Source: a virus
IMG/VR virus record: IMGVR_UViG_3300050138_000417
Coordinates: 1 to 46,610 of that record
Direction: 5' to 3' (one strand)
Length of the DNA: 46,610 nt
Part shown: positions 30,517 to 38,525 of the stretch, one piece after another
Layout: every line of letters begins with the position of its first letter
Position numbering within the stretch: the first letter of the stretch is position 1
Translations under genes and position numbers: made by a program
Notes under the pieces: generated by a model
Databases searched by the model: none
Told to the model about the DNA's origin: nothing
The model's input: only the letters and a program-made list of their open reading frames with translations

Positions 30517-30728
30517 CGTACCGCATTCTCAAACGGCACGACGCGCACTTCGAGCTGCAATACCAGGACGCGTTGCGGCGCTGGACATCGGCCACACGCG
30601 AGAACCCGTTTAAGTCTGAGGTAGACGTGTACGACCACATGATCGCGAAGGGGCTTGATGTCGGGAATGCCCCGCCCGAGGTTGTGGTCGTGCCGTTGTC
30701 ACACGGCGGACTGACGAGCCGCAAATGA
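30513..30728 (+). CDS. Small hypothetical protein
   Basis: 71 residues from a GTG that overlaps the upstream TGA (GTGA), with AAGGAG before it. TYRILKRHDAHFELQYQDAL has the look of a small alpha/beta domain. An upstream open frame is a shadow of the zinc-ribbon gene. Function unknown. Confidence 0.65.
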   Translation: MTYRILKRHDAHFELQYQDALRRWTSATRENPFKSEVDVYDHMIAKGLDVGNAPPEVVVVPLSHGGLTSRK

Positions 30729-30904
30729 AACGTCTGACGATTGTCACACCGTTCAGCGCGGAACAGTACCTACAGACAAAGTTGTGCTACTCCAATGGCG
30801 AGGTGTTGACGGTACTGTACTACGACACGCGTGGCCTGTTGCACGAGCGGCGTATCACACGCCCGTACACGCTAGAAGTCGAAACCTACGAGGAACACAC
30901 ATGA
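30725..30904 (+). CDS. 59-residue protein before the methylase
   Basis: 59 residues (MKRLTIVTPFSAEQYLQTKL...). The ATG overlaps the previous TGA and its own TGA overlaps the methylase ATG (ATGA on both sides), so it is well supported by packing. No family recognised. Confidence 0.65.
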   Translation: MKRLTIVTPFSAEQYLQTKLCYSNGEVLTVLYYDTRGLLHERRITRPYTLEVETYEEHT

Positions 30905-31557
30905 ACGCGCCAATCTTTTTCGAGAATGCCGGCGACGAGCGCGGCACGCCGCAAAGTTTCTTCGACGCCTTGAACGCTGAATTTCATTTCGACCTGGACG
31001 CGGCGGCGGATGCGCGCAACAAAAAGTGTGAGCTGTACTTCGGGCAGGGCGGCATCGCGAATGACGCGCTCGAAGAAGACTGGGGCGGCGAAGGCACGAC
31101 TGTGTTCTTGAATCCGCCGTACTCGGTCGCTGGGGCATTTGTCGCGAAGGCGCGCGAGGAGGCCGATAAGGGCGCAACGGTGGTCCTGTTGCTGCCGGTG
31201 CGAAGCGACAACAAATGGTTCCATCGCTTCATCTGGGATACGAGCGTAAGCCGTCCTGAGATGTCTGGTGGCGATCATGGTCCTTGGCCGATCGACGGTG
31301 ATTTTCGTCCTGGTGTCCGCTTCCGTTTCGTGCCTGGCCGCCTGAACTTCGAGCTGAAGGTGCCTCTCGACATCCGCGCCTGGATTCGCTCGGAAGCGCC
31401 GAAGGAGCCCGACGCGGAATGGTTCAAGGGCATGGTCGCCTCGACGGGGTTGCCGAAGATGGCGATCGAGCGCATCCTGCTCGACTACCCGGATGAAGAC
31501 TTGATGGAAGCGGCGCCGTTTCCGTCGTGCGTCGTCATCTTCACAAAGGCGACGTAA
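30901..31557 (+). CDS. Phage DNA N6-adenine methyltransferase
   Basis: 218 residues. GTPQSFFDALNAEFHFDLDA (15-34) and the catalytic NPPYS (71-75), followed by AREEADKGATVVLLLPVRSD, are the family signature of phage N-6-adenine methylases (Dam-type). The target is not deducible. The central part contains a segment about 107-140 (SVSRPEMSGGDHGPWPIDGD) that is longer than in compact members. It may protect phage DNA from host restriction. The ATG overlaps the upstream TGA. Confidence 0.88.
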   Translation: MNAPIFFENAGDERGTPQSFFDALNAEFHFDLDAAADARNKKCELYFGQGGIANDALEEDWGGEGTTVFLNPPYSVAGAFVAKAREEADKGATVVLLLPVRSDNKWFHRFIWDTSVSRPEMSGGDHGPWPIDGDFRPGVRFRFVPGRLNFELKVPLDIRAWIRSEAPKEPDAEWFKGMVASTGLPKMAIERILLDYPDEDLMEAAPFPSCVVIFTKAT

Positions 31558-31761
31558 ATGTTGCGTCGCATTGTCATCGAACACGCCAGCGGACTCCGGC
31601 AGATTGTCGGGACGCTGACGACCGAGGCGGAAGTGCCGCCGGGACGTTTACAAGGGCCGCTTGGATCGGCGTGGCTCGCGCATGTCGGCGCGACGTACTG
31701 CCGGTATCACTTGCTCGAACCGCCTACATTTGATCCGAAGGTGCTTGATGCCAATGTATGA
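31558..31761 (+). CDS. Small hypothetical protein
   Basis: 67 residues (MLRRIVIEHASGLRQIVGTL...). It begins immediately after the methylase stop and overlaps the next gene by 14 nt. Beta-rich; no family recognised. Confidence 0.6.
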   Translation: MLRRIVIEHASGLRQIVGTLTTEAEVPPGRLQGPLGSAWLAHVGATYCRYHLLEPPTFDPKVLDANV

Positions 31762-31918
31762 CTGGAAGTGTCCGTGCTGCAAAGGCGAGTTTGAGAAAAA
31801 TGTTCCGCTCGATTTGCCGATCGCGGTGATTTGCCCGCACTGTCTCGTACGGTGTGAGAAGCTGCCAAGCGCCCCGCCGTTCACGGTCAAGGGCGGCACG
31901 CCGAAATTCCACAAGTAA
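31748..31918 (+). CDS. FmdB-type zinc ribbon protein
   Basis: 56 residues. YDWKCPCCKGEFEKN, ICPHC and the ending GGTPKFHK match the FmdB-like zinc ribbon (MP.Y...C..C...F......CP.C ... GG.P.FH). Such short proteins in bacteria are suspected regulators; phage versions have unknown roles. ATG 31748 overlaps the upstream gene. Confidence 0.75.
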   Translation: MPMYDWKCPCCKGEFEKNVPLDLPIAVICPHCLVRCEKLPSAPPFTVKGGTPKFHK

Positions 31919-31944
31919 ATGTACCTGTCCGAGCACCCACATTT

Positions 31945-32730
31945 ATGATCATCGTTGACGAGCGCGGCGGCTCGCACGGGCATGACGGCGCAATGCGACG
32001 TCTGAAGGACATCCGCGAGGCCGGCGCGGACGCCGATCTCGGCCACTTGGACTTCGGCGACTATGGCTTCGTCGGGAATGGTCCCGAGGGCGATGTCATG
32101 GTCGGCGTCGAGTTGAAAACGGTCAGCGATCTATTGACATCGCTCCGCTCGGAACGGCTTGCGGGCTTCCAGATTCGCGGCATGTTGAAAATGTACCAGT
32201 ACCAGTGGCTCGTCGCCGAAGGCATGTGGCGGCACGGCGACCGCGGGCGCTTCGAGTACTTCCACGGCGGGCACTGGCAAGCGTACAACCACGGGTCGCA
32301 TCGCGAGTACCTCCAGTGGGACGCCTTCCAAGCGTGGCTGATCGGGCTCGTCCAGCCGCCGCGGCTCGGGTATTGGCACACCCTCACGCGCGCGGAGACA
32401 GCGGCCTGGGTGAAGGCGCTCCACGACTGGTGGAGCAAGCCGTACGACGAGCACAGCGCGTATAAGGGCATTTATATCGCCCCACCGAACTTCGCGAGCT
32501 TCGACCCGCCGAGCGATTTCGTGCGGATGATTTCGACCATCGACAAGCTCGGGTGGACGCGGGCGATGGCGATCGAGAAGTTCATCATGGACGGATGCTT
32601 GACCCCGATGGAGGACGGCGACAAAGCGGCGTGTCTCATCGCGATGACACCGAAGCAGCTCGCGGAAATTGACGGCATTGGCAAGGGAATTGCAAAGACC
32701 ATCTGGCGAGCCTTCCATGCCCAACAGTGA
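31945..32730 (+). CDS. ERCC4-type nuclease with helix-hairpin-helix
   Basis: 261 residues. The nuclease core LDFGDYGFVGNG (35-46) and GVELKTVSDLLTSLRSERLA (54-73) follows the XPF/ERCC4 pattern (GD...E.K...DL..S), with D39, E56 and K58 catalytic. The C-terminal LAEIDGIGKGIAKTIWRAF is a helix-hairpin-helix for DNA. XPF-family enzymes cut branched or flapped DNA. The insert SREYLQWDAFQAWL between core and HhH is helical. The start has CATTTATG but only a weak GAG upstream. Confidence 0.85.
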   Translation: MIIVDERGGSHGHDGAMRRLKDIREAGADADLGHLDFGDYGFVGNGPEGDVMVGVELKTVSDLLTSLRSERLAGFQIRGMLKMYQYQWLVAEGMWRHGDRGRFEYFHGGHWQAYNHGSHREYLQWDAFQAWLIGLVQPPRLGYWHTLTRAETAAWVKALHDWWSKPYDEHSAYKGIYIAPPNFASFDPPSDFVRMISTIDKLGWTRAMAIEKFIMDGCLTPMEDGDKAACLIAMTPKQLAEIDGIGKGIAKTIWRAFHAQQ

Positions 32731-33058
32731 CCCGTTCGACGAGCAGGATTTCCCGTACACCGCGGCGGACGCGGAGCGTGACCGGATTGATGCGATCCGG
32801 ACGTTCCGCGTCCTCCTGCTCGACGGGACGCACGAAGTCATCTTCGCGCACTTCTGGGAGAACGCCGGACCGGCCGGCCACTGGAACTTCTACACCATTG
32901 ACATTTACGGCCAGAATCGGATTCGCGACAGCTTCGGCGCGCATATCGTCCGGAAGGTCGAGGAAACGACGGAAATGTCCTCGCCGCCGTTGGTTGTTCG
33001 GACGCGCAAAAAGCCCGAGCCGCGCGTGATTACGAAAATGCCTGCGGGGAAGATGTGA
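32717..33058 (+). CDS. Hypothetical protein of replication operon
   Basis: 113 residues. It has an acidic N terminus (NSDPFDEQDFPYTAADAERD) and a beta centre (FRVLLLDGTHEVIFAHFWEN). The start overlaps the ERCC4 gene by 14 nt. No family recognised. Confidence 0.65.
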   Translation: MPNSDPFDEQDFPYTAADAERDRIDAIRTFRVLLLDGTHEVIFAHFWENAGPAGHWNFYTIDIYGQNRIRDSFGAHIVRKVEETTEMSSPPLVVRTRKKPEPRVITKMPAGKM

Positions 33059-33342
33059 AGACGCGCGCCGAGCAGAACGCGTATCAAAACCGCTGGCGGA
33101 CCATTCAACGCGCCGCCTTGCGACAAGCGGGGTTGTGTCGCGATTGTCAGCGCCCAAGTGCCGGTCGAGCGCGATGCGCCGCGTGCGCCGAGCCGTACCA
33201 GCACCGCAAATGTACCCCTGACGCGCTGAATGCCAGTGTCCGGGCGCTCGCGTATGACAGGCAGCCACGACTCCAGGATCGCCGGCAGAACGGCAAGCGT
33301 GAAGCCGGACTGGCGTGGGCCTTGACGCTGCGATACTTCTAA
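33055..33342 (+). CDS. Small zinc-binding basic protein
   Basis: 95 residues from a GTG that overlaps the upstream TGA. CRDCQRPSAGRARCAACAE (28-46) gives a C4 zinc knuckle, as in the N terminus of some HNH or DksA-like proteins, but there is no HNH core. The flanks are Arg-rich, which suggests nucleic-acid binding. Confidence 0.65.
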   Translation: MKTRAEQNAYQNRWRTIQRAALRQAGLCRDCQRPSAGRARCAACAEPYQHRKCTPDALNASVRALAYDRQPRLQDRRQNGKREAGLAWALTLRYF

Positions 33343-33551
33343 TGACTGGCACTGAGGCTCGCGCTTATCTCAATCGCTACGATGTAGCGTGTTTCACCGC
33401 GCGCGTCACTGGCCGTGTCGTGTTCGGTCAGCTTTGGATGTCCGATCCAACAACCGATCTGATACTCAAAGCACACTATGCGGACTATGTTGCCGACGCG
33501 ATCAATAGTGCAACTCCGCTTTCTTCCTTCTTCGGCGGCTGTAAAACGTAA
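33342..33551 (+). CDS. Small hypothetical protein before the polymerase
   Basis: 69 residues (MTGTEARAYLNRYDVACFTA...). TAATG overlaps tie it to both neighbours, the downstream one being the polymerase. A small alpha/beta fold is likely; function unknown. Confidence 0.65.
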   Translation: MTGTEARAYLNRYDVACFTARVTGRVVFGQLWMSDPTTDLILKAHYADYVADAINSATPLSSFFGGCKT

Positions 33552-36328
33552 TGGGTATCGGACTCCGCACCAAAGGCGAAGGCCCGCTCGATGCAAATGT
33601 CATGGTCATCGGGGATTGGTCCTCGAAGGACGATGCGCGCACCGGCCGCCCGTTCTCGCAGCGCGGCAAAGCGGGCAAGGAAATTTCGCGCTTCCTGAAC
33701 GGCGGTTCGTTGCCCGATCGCTTCGACTGTTACATCACCACCTGGATCAAAGAGTGGTGTGGTGAAGACGGCGAGTACACAAACGCCGATTTTGAGCGTG
33801 ACCGCCCGGAGCTGGAGTCGGAAATTCGTGCGGTCCAGCCAAAGGTCATTGTGCCGCTCGGGCGCCCGATGATGCAGTTTTTTCTGGGCGACGTGGACAT
33901 GGAGGAATGTCACTCGATCCCCTGGTATCTGCCGATTGACAGTCCTGTACGTTCGCTATTCGCGAACCCCGAACAAGTGGTCATCTTTCCGATCTACAAC
34001 CCGGCGGCCGGCTTTCGGTCGCCCGAAATTTCGGCCACGATTGCATACGGATTCGCCCAGCTTGAAACCGTGTTGGCCGGCGAAGTCAAACCGCGTATCC
34101 TGTACGACGACCCCATCCCCAACCCCATTTACGAGGAAGTGACCAGTGCCGAGCAAATCGACGCCGTCATGCTCGACGCCACGCGCATTTCGACCGACAC
34201 GGAAGGGTACGACTACGCGCCCTGGTCCGCGCAAATCACCACCAAGGCGGGGCACGCCTATATCCTCCGGTACGAGATCGGCGGCAAACGTAACCCCCTC
34301 CTCGACCATTTCGTGTCCTGGGTCAACGCGTGCGGCGACCAGTACACCTTTATCTTCCACAACGCGCTGCACGATCTCGCGGTTTTCCGTGCTCTGGGGA
34401 TTGCGACGGACCGGCTACACTTTCACGACACGATGCTCATGTCGTACGCGTTGCAGTTGGAGCCGCAGGGGTTGAAACCCTTGTGCGCGCGGTGGTGCAA
34501 CATGAAAATGGAGCACTACGACGAAGTGATGGGCGACGTGTCATTCCGACTCGCGCAAGACTGGCTGCTGTCGTCAATGGAAAACGAGGAGTTAGAGTAT
34601 GAAGTCCGCTGCCACGACGAGTTCACGCGCCTCTGCACAACGCCGTTCGTTAACAAAGCTGGCAAAACGGTGCCGGGCCGAAAGCTCAAAGTCGATCCAA
34701 AGTTACCCAAGTCCGCCCTCCACAAGTCCATTGAGCGGTGCCTTAAATCAAAGCGTCCTCGTGGACTCTGGGACGATCAAGTCATCGATCTCCACATCGA
34801 AGCCGAAGGGAAGTACGGACCCATGTGGGTCGGCACCCTCGATCATGTGCCATTGCCACGTGCCATCGGGTACGCCGGACGCGACTCTGACGGCACTCAT
34901 CGACTCGCTCCATGCCTGGAAGAACGCCTTCGAGCGAACGACCTCTGGCCGGTCTATCAGGCTGACCTTCGGACCGTCCCGCTTATCGACCGAATGCAGC
35001 AAATCGGGATTCGACCTAACCTCACGCACTTTGCCGCCCTCAGTACGGACTTGGGCTTTGAGCTTGTCGAAATCCGAACGCGCCTCGCTGAACACCTTAC
35101 TGGAATGGGGATGCTTGACGTTGATGACGCCTTCGCCTTCAACCCCAACGGACGCGATCAAGTCGCGGACCTACTATTCACCAAGTTTGGTATCGCCAGT
35201 CTCAAGCGTACCCCCGGCGGCGACGACAGCACCAACGACAAAGTGCTCGAAGCTCTGGAAAAAGATTCGCATTTGGATCGGGACATAAGGGATGTCGTTG
35301 CCATCATCCGCGAGTACCGCGAAACGTACAAGCTCAAAAGCACATTTGTCGATGCCATCCCCGACTTCGTCAACCGCTGGCCGCACGACGGACGGATTCA
35401 TGCCACGTTTCGCATCACTCGTGTCGTCACCGGGCGGCTGGCGTGTAGTGATCCGAACCTGCTCGCGATGCCCAAGCACGGGAAGTTTGCCAAACGCTTC
35501 CGCGCGGGGTTCGTCTGTCGCGATGACGCACTTTTTGGCTCGTGGGATCTTAGTCAAATTGAGCTGCGGGTGCTCGCTCACCTTTCACAAGATCCGGTGC
35601 TCCTCGACGCATTTCGGACTGGCAAAGACTTACACGCGTCCCTGGCCCAGCGCATCTTCGGCGTCGCGCCCAAAGACCAGGACGAGTCTAAACACCGGCT
35701 CCCCGCGAAAGCTGTGAACTTCGGCATCCCAATGGGCATGACGAACATCGGGCTCTGCTTGGAGCTGCGGAAGAACGGCGTCGATATCGGCGAGGATGAC
35801 GCGCAAAAATGGCTCGACGAAACCATGAAACTCTACGCGAATGTGCCTGTGTATCAGCAAAACAAAATTGCGGAAGCTAAACGCTGCGGTTACGTCATGG
35901 ATCTGCGCGGCCGTCGTCGGTACATTGGCGGCATTCGTAGCTATGACGACGCGACCCGATCCGAAGCGGAACGGTTCGCTTTCAGCACGCCGATCCAGGC
36001 GGGCGCCCAAGAGATCATGAAGGAGGCCGAGAGTTATGTGTACACTGATATTTTGTTGCCGGCGTGGGCGCGTGGCGATTACGTGGAGCCCCTTATTCAG
36101 ATTCACGATGACCTGCTGCTCGAATCGACGCTCCTCCACGACGGAGTGATCACGCCGCATCCGACGAAGCCGAAGAAAAGTGTCATCGCGTTTGCGGATC
36201 TGTCCTTGCACAACGCGATGGTGCATGCCATGACGAAAGTGCCGGCGCACTGGCTGTCGGTGCCAATCGAAACCGAAGGGACCGCCGGATCTAATTGGGG
36301 AGAGATGTATGCCATCCGCCAAGCCTGA
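33551..36328 (+). CDS. Family A DNA polymerase with N-terminal UDG-like domain
   Basis: 925 residues in three parts. Residues about 15-175 resemble a family 4-type uracil-DNA glycosylase (VMVIGDWSSKDD, GRPFSQRGKAG, DCYITTWIK, PKVIVPLGRPMMQFFLG), but the usual EAPG and HP motifs read DWSS and NPAA, so it is probably not catalytic. Residues about 190-455 are a 3'-5' exonuclease (STDTEGY, HNALHDLAVFRAL, YAGRDSDGT). The rest is PolA: motif A SWDLSQIELRVLAHLSQD, motif B RLPAKAVNFGIPMGMT, motif C IQIHDDLLLES. It replicates the phage genome. No separate primase was recognised. Confidence 0.93.
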   Translation: MGIGLRTKGEGPLDANVMVIGDWSSKDDARTGRPFSQRGKAGKEISRFLNGGSLPDRFDCYITTWIKEWCGEDGEYTNADFERDRPELESEIRAVQPKVIVPLGRPMMQFFLGDVDMEECHSIPWYLPIDSPVRSLFANPEQVVIFPIYNPAAGFRSPEISATIAYGFAQLETVLAGEVKPRILYDDPIPNPIYEEVTSAEQIDAVMLDATRISTDTEGYDYAPWSAQITTKAGHAYILRYEIGGKRNPLLDHFVSWVNACGDQYTFIFHNALHDLAVFRALGIATDRLHFHDTMLMSYALQLEPQGLKPLCARWCNMKMEHYDEVMGDVSFRLAQDWLLSSMENEELEYEVRCHDEFTRLCTTPFVNKAGKTVPGRKLKVDPKLPKSALHKSIERCLKSKRPRGLWDDQVIDLHIEAEGKYGPMWVGTLDHVPLPRAIGYAGRDSDGTHRLAPCLEERLRANDLWPVYQADLRTVPLIDRMQQIGIRPNLTHFAALSTDLGFELVEIRTRLAEHLTGMGMLDVDDAFAFNPNGRDQVADLLFTKFGIASLKRTPGGDDSTNDKVLEALEKDSHLDRDIRDVVAIIREYRETYKLKSTFVDAIPDFVNRWPHDGRIHATFRITRVVTGRLACSDPNLLAMPKHGKFAKRFRAGFVCRDDALFGSWDLSQIELRVLAHLSQDPVLLDAFRTGKDLHASLAQRIFGVAPKDQDESKHRLPAKAVNFGIPMGMTNIGLCLELRKNGVDIGEDDAQKWLDETMKLYANVPVYQQNKIAEAKRCGYVMDLRGRRRYIGGIRSYDDATRSEAERFAFSTPIQAGAQEIMKEAESYVYTDILLPAWARGDYVEPLIQIHDDLLLESTLLHDGVITPHPTKPKKSVIAFADLSLHNAMVHAMTKVPAHWLSVPIETEGTAGSNWGEMYAIRQA

Positions 36329-36698
36329 ACTGACCGCGACCGTCGAAACCGAAATTGTCGTCGCGCCCGACGTGGTTGCGTGCCTGTCCGCAAAACTGGG
36401 AACGTACCAGTCCATCAAACAGGACATCGCGCTGCTCGAAGACGCCCTGGCGCGCGAGGCGGCCGACATCAAAGGGACGTTGGAGCTGCACGGCCTGAAG
36501 AAATGCCGGGTCGATGGTATCCCCGTGTGTATTGTCGAAGGGGTGTCCACACGCATGGACAAACTGAAGTTCGTCGCGCTCGGCGGCGACCTGAAGATGC
36601 TCGAAGCCGCGAAGGTGTCGAAGCCAAAGAAGGCGTACTTGAAAGTGGGCGAGGAAAAAGCGTCCTACACAAAAGGGGACAGTTCGGACCAGGAATAG
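36309..36698 (+). CDS. Small protein downstream of polymerase
   Basis: 129 residues. It has a helical coiled segment (SIKQDIALLEDALAREAADI) and a basic beta C terminus (KVSKPKKAYLKVGEEKASY). The start, after GGGGAGAG, overlaps the polymerase end by 20 nt. It might be a polymerase accessory; no family recognised. Confidence 0.7.
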   Translation: MPSAKPELTATVETEIVVAPDVVACLSAKLGTYQSIKQDIALLEDALAREAADIKGTLELHGLKKCRVDGIPVCIVEGVSTRMDKLKFVALGGDLKMLEAAKVSKPKKAYLKVGEEKASYTKGDSSDQE

Positions 36699-36705
36699 GA
36701 CACTC

Positions 36706-37257
36706 ATGACCATTTGGTTCACGAGCGACACGCATTTCGGCCACCGCAATATGGTCGAAAAGTTTACCCTGGCAGACGGATCGCCTGCGCGAAAATTTGC
36801 CTCTGTCGAGGAGATGGACGAGACGATGATTACGCGCTGGAACGAAGTGGTACGCCCGTCTGACCATGTATACCATCTCGGCGACGTGACGATGCACCGG
36901 CAGCTCGGGCAAATCAAGTACTCGGTCCTCGACCGTCTGGCCGGGCACAAACGTCTCGTGCTTGGCAACCACGATGCGGACAAGGTTGAAAACTATCTCC
37001 AGTGGTTTGAGAAAATTTTCGCCAGTCGTGTGCTCGACCAAATCTTGTTCACGCACATCCCAGTACATCCTGAATCGCTTGGACGGTTTCGCGCGAATGT
37101 TCACGGGCACACACACCATCAATGCTTGCCGCCAGTAACGAAAATCGACCAGAAGGGGTACGGTCGCGTAGAACGTGTCGTGCCGTACATCAACATTTGT
37201 GTTGAGCAAACGGACTATCGTCCGCTCAGTCTCGAACAAATCAAAGCGATGATTTGA
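36706..37257 (+). CDS. Calcineurin-like metallophosphoesterase
   Basis: 183 residues. The metal motifs are intact: SDTHFGH (7-13), HLGDV (D60), LGNHD (N88, H89), THIPVHP and VHGHTH. Compact phosphoesterases of this type are frequent in phages and may act on RNA 5' ends, nucleotides or 2',3'-cyclic phosphates. It closes the replication operon. Confidence 0.88.
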   Translation: MTIWFTSDTHFGHRNMVEKFTLADGSPARKFASVEEMDETMITRWNEVVRPSDHVYHLGDVTMHRQLGQIKYSVLDRLAGHKRLVLGNHDADKVENYLQWFEKIFASRVLDQILFTHIPVHPESLGRFRANVHGHTHHQCLPPVTKIDQKGYGRVERVVPYINICVEQTDYRPLSLEQIKAMI

Positions 37258-37502
37258 TGCTGAGTGACATTCTCGCCCGGCACCCTGGCCCGTACCGCTT
37301 CTGCCTGACGCGCGCCTTCGTCGGCCGCCCCGGCTTCCACACGACACAATGGCTCCCGCGGGCATTCTCCGACGACCAGATCGAAAATGTTGCCATTCGC
37401 ATTCTGAGCGCCAACCCCCATCGTCCGGTCGAGGGGATTGGCGTCTGGTCGGAGCGCGAGCAGTTGTTCGTGACGGAAATTAGAGGCGGGCAGGATCTAT
37501 GA
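37257..37502 (+). CDS. Hypothetical protein, last rightward gene
   Basis: 81 residues from the ATG overlapping the upstream TGA. GRPGFHTTQWLPRAFSDDQI is a pattern seen in short phage proteins of unknown role. Its last 23 nt overlap the end of the convergent deoxyribonucleotidase gene, with no terminator between. Confidence 0.65.
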   Translation: MLSDILARHPGPYRFCLTRAFVGRPGFHTTQWLPRAFSDDQIENVAIRILSANPHRPVEGIGVWSEREQLFVTEIRGGQDL

Positions 37503-38085
37503 GCTTGAGACTGTCGAGCATGTCCGCGACCGACTCGACCCGTTTGACACAAATGGCGCTCGTGTCGAGATCCTGATTCCACGGGCGATCGAGCAAGAAC
37601 GTTTGCGTCGCCGGGCTCTGCGTCACGACATCCACCACATTTTCGCTGCGGTCGTCGATGTACGCGTCCAATGCCAGTGCCTTCGCGTGCCGGCCTTTCT
37701 CGCCCGACACGATGACAGTCGGTTCCCACTCGAATTGCCCCGCGTGCGTCGCCAGCCAACACACCGTTTGTTCCTCGACGAGCACGCCCGGCCGGCTGGT
37801 GATGAACGTGACATCATGGCGTTCGGCAATGGCGTACACGCGTTCGAGGAGCGTCATGGCGTCCCAGTACGGGGACAGTTTCAGCCAGAAGGTCGGGTCG
37901 GCCTTGATGTCCTCCCAGACGGCCGACACTTCCTCACGCGTGTATCCGAGCGCGTCAGGATAGTGCCAGGTGTGCGGCTCGTAGTTCGCCGGATGCAGAT
38001 CGCGGCCGGACTTCGCGACGATGCGCGCCATAAATGAATGGTTCCAGTTGGCGAACACGCCGTCCACGTCAAACCCAATTTTCAT
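37480..38085 (-). CDS. HAD-family 5'(3')-deoxyribonucleotidase-like phosphatase
   Basis: 201 residues. MKIGFDVDGVFANW shows the DXDGV motif (D6, D8); FITSRPG is motif II; the Lys after GEKGRHAKA and AYIDDRSENV give motifs III and IV. It should dephosphorylate deoxynucleoside monophosphates. The ATG at 38085 follows GAAAGGA; an open frame to 38145 starts inside the upstream gene. With the next gene it forms a nucleotide-pool module. Confidence 0.85.
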   Translation of the reverse strand: MKIGFDVDGVFANWNHSFMARIVAKSGRDLHPANYEPHTWHYPDALGYTREEVSAVWEDIKADPTFWLKLSPYWDAMTLLERVYAIAERHDVTFITSRPGVLVEEQTVCWLATHAGQFEWEPTVIVSGEKGRHAKALALDAYIDDRSENVVDVVTQSPATQTFLLDRPWNQDLDTSAICVKRVESVADMLDSLKLIDPARL

Positions 38086-38525
38086 CGTTTCTGTCCTTTC
38101 AAGTACTCGTGCAAGTACCCTGAGACGTTGAACAAGATCGCGCACAAGGCGTCTTCGAGTAGATCGCTGTAGTGATCGCCGTGATTAGGAGCCGGGCCAC
38201 GGTGCAGCCGCCACCACTCCATGAAATGCCGCCAGCCGGACTTCATGTACGCGTCGAACGGAATGCCCTTCTGCCAGTTGTCGGAGTCGCGCACGGTGCC
38301 ATCACGCTGCACACGATTTTTGTGCATGTACGCCGCGTAGCGTTCGAGGACCAGCGGGCTGAGGAACCCTTCGTAGTCGTACTTGGTGGTGTCCTGATCG
38401 CGCGTCGCGCCGGTCTCGAAAGTCCGTACCGTTTTCGACTCCACAAAAATGTTGTCGATCTCTTTGCGGTGCCGTTCGCACAGCCAGCGTTCCTCTTGGT
38501 CACATCCACACGATTCTGCACTCAT
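38082..38525 (-). CDS. dATP/dGTP diphosphohydrolase-like protein (DUF5664 type)
   Basis: 147 residues. KYDYEGFLSPLVLERYAAYM, then HKNRVQRDGTVRDSDNWQKG and SGWRHFMEWWRLHRG are typical of the phage family annotated as dATP/dGTP diphosphohydrolase N-terminal domain. It probably hydrolyses a purine dNTP. The ATG at 38525 overlaps the TGA of the upstream gene (ATGA), better than a start at 38549. It overlaps the nucleotidase gene by 4 nt. Confidence 0.78.
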   Translation of the reverse strand: MSAESCGCDQEERWLCERHRKEIDNIFVESKTVRTFETGATRDQDTTKYDYEGFLSPLVLERYAAYMHKNRVQRDGTVRDSDNWQKGIPFDAYMKSGWRHFMEWWRLHRGPAPNHGDHYSDLLEDALCAILFNVSGYLHEYLKGQKR

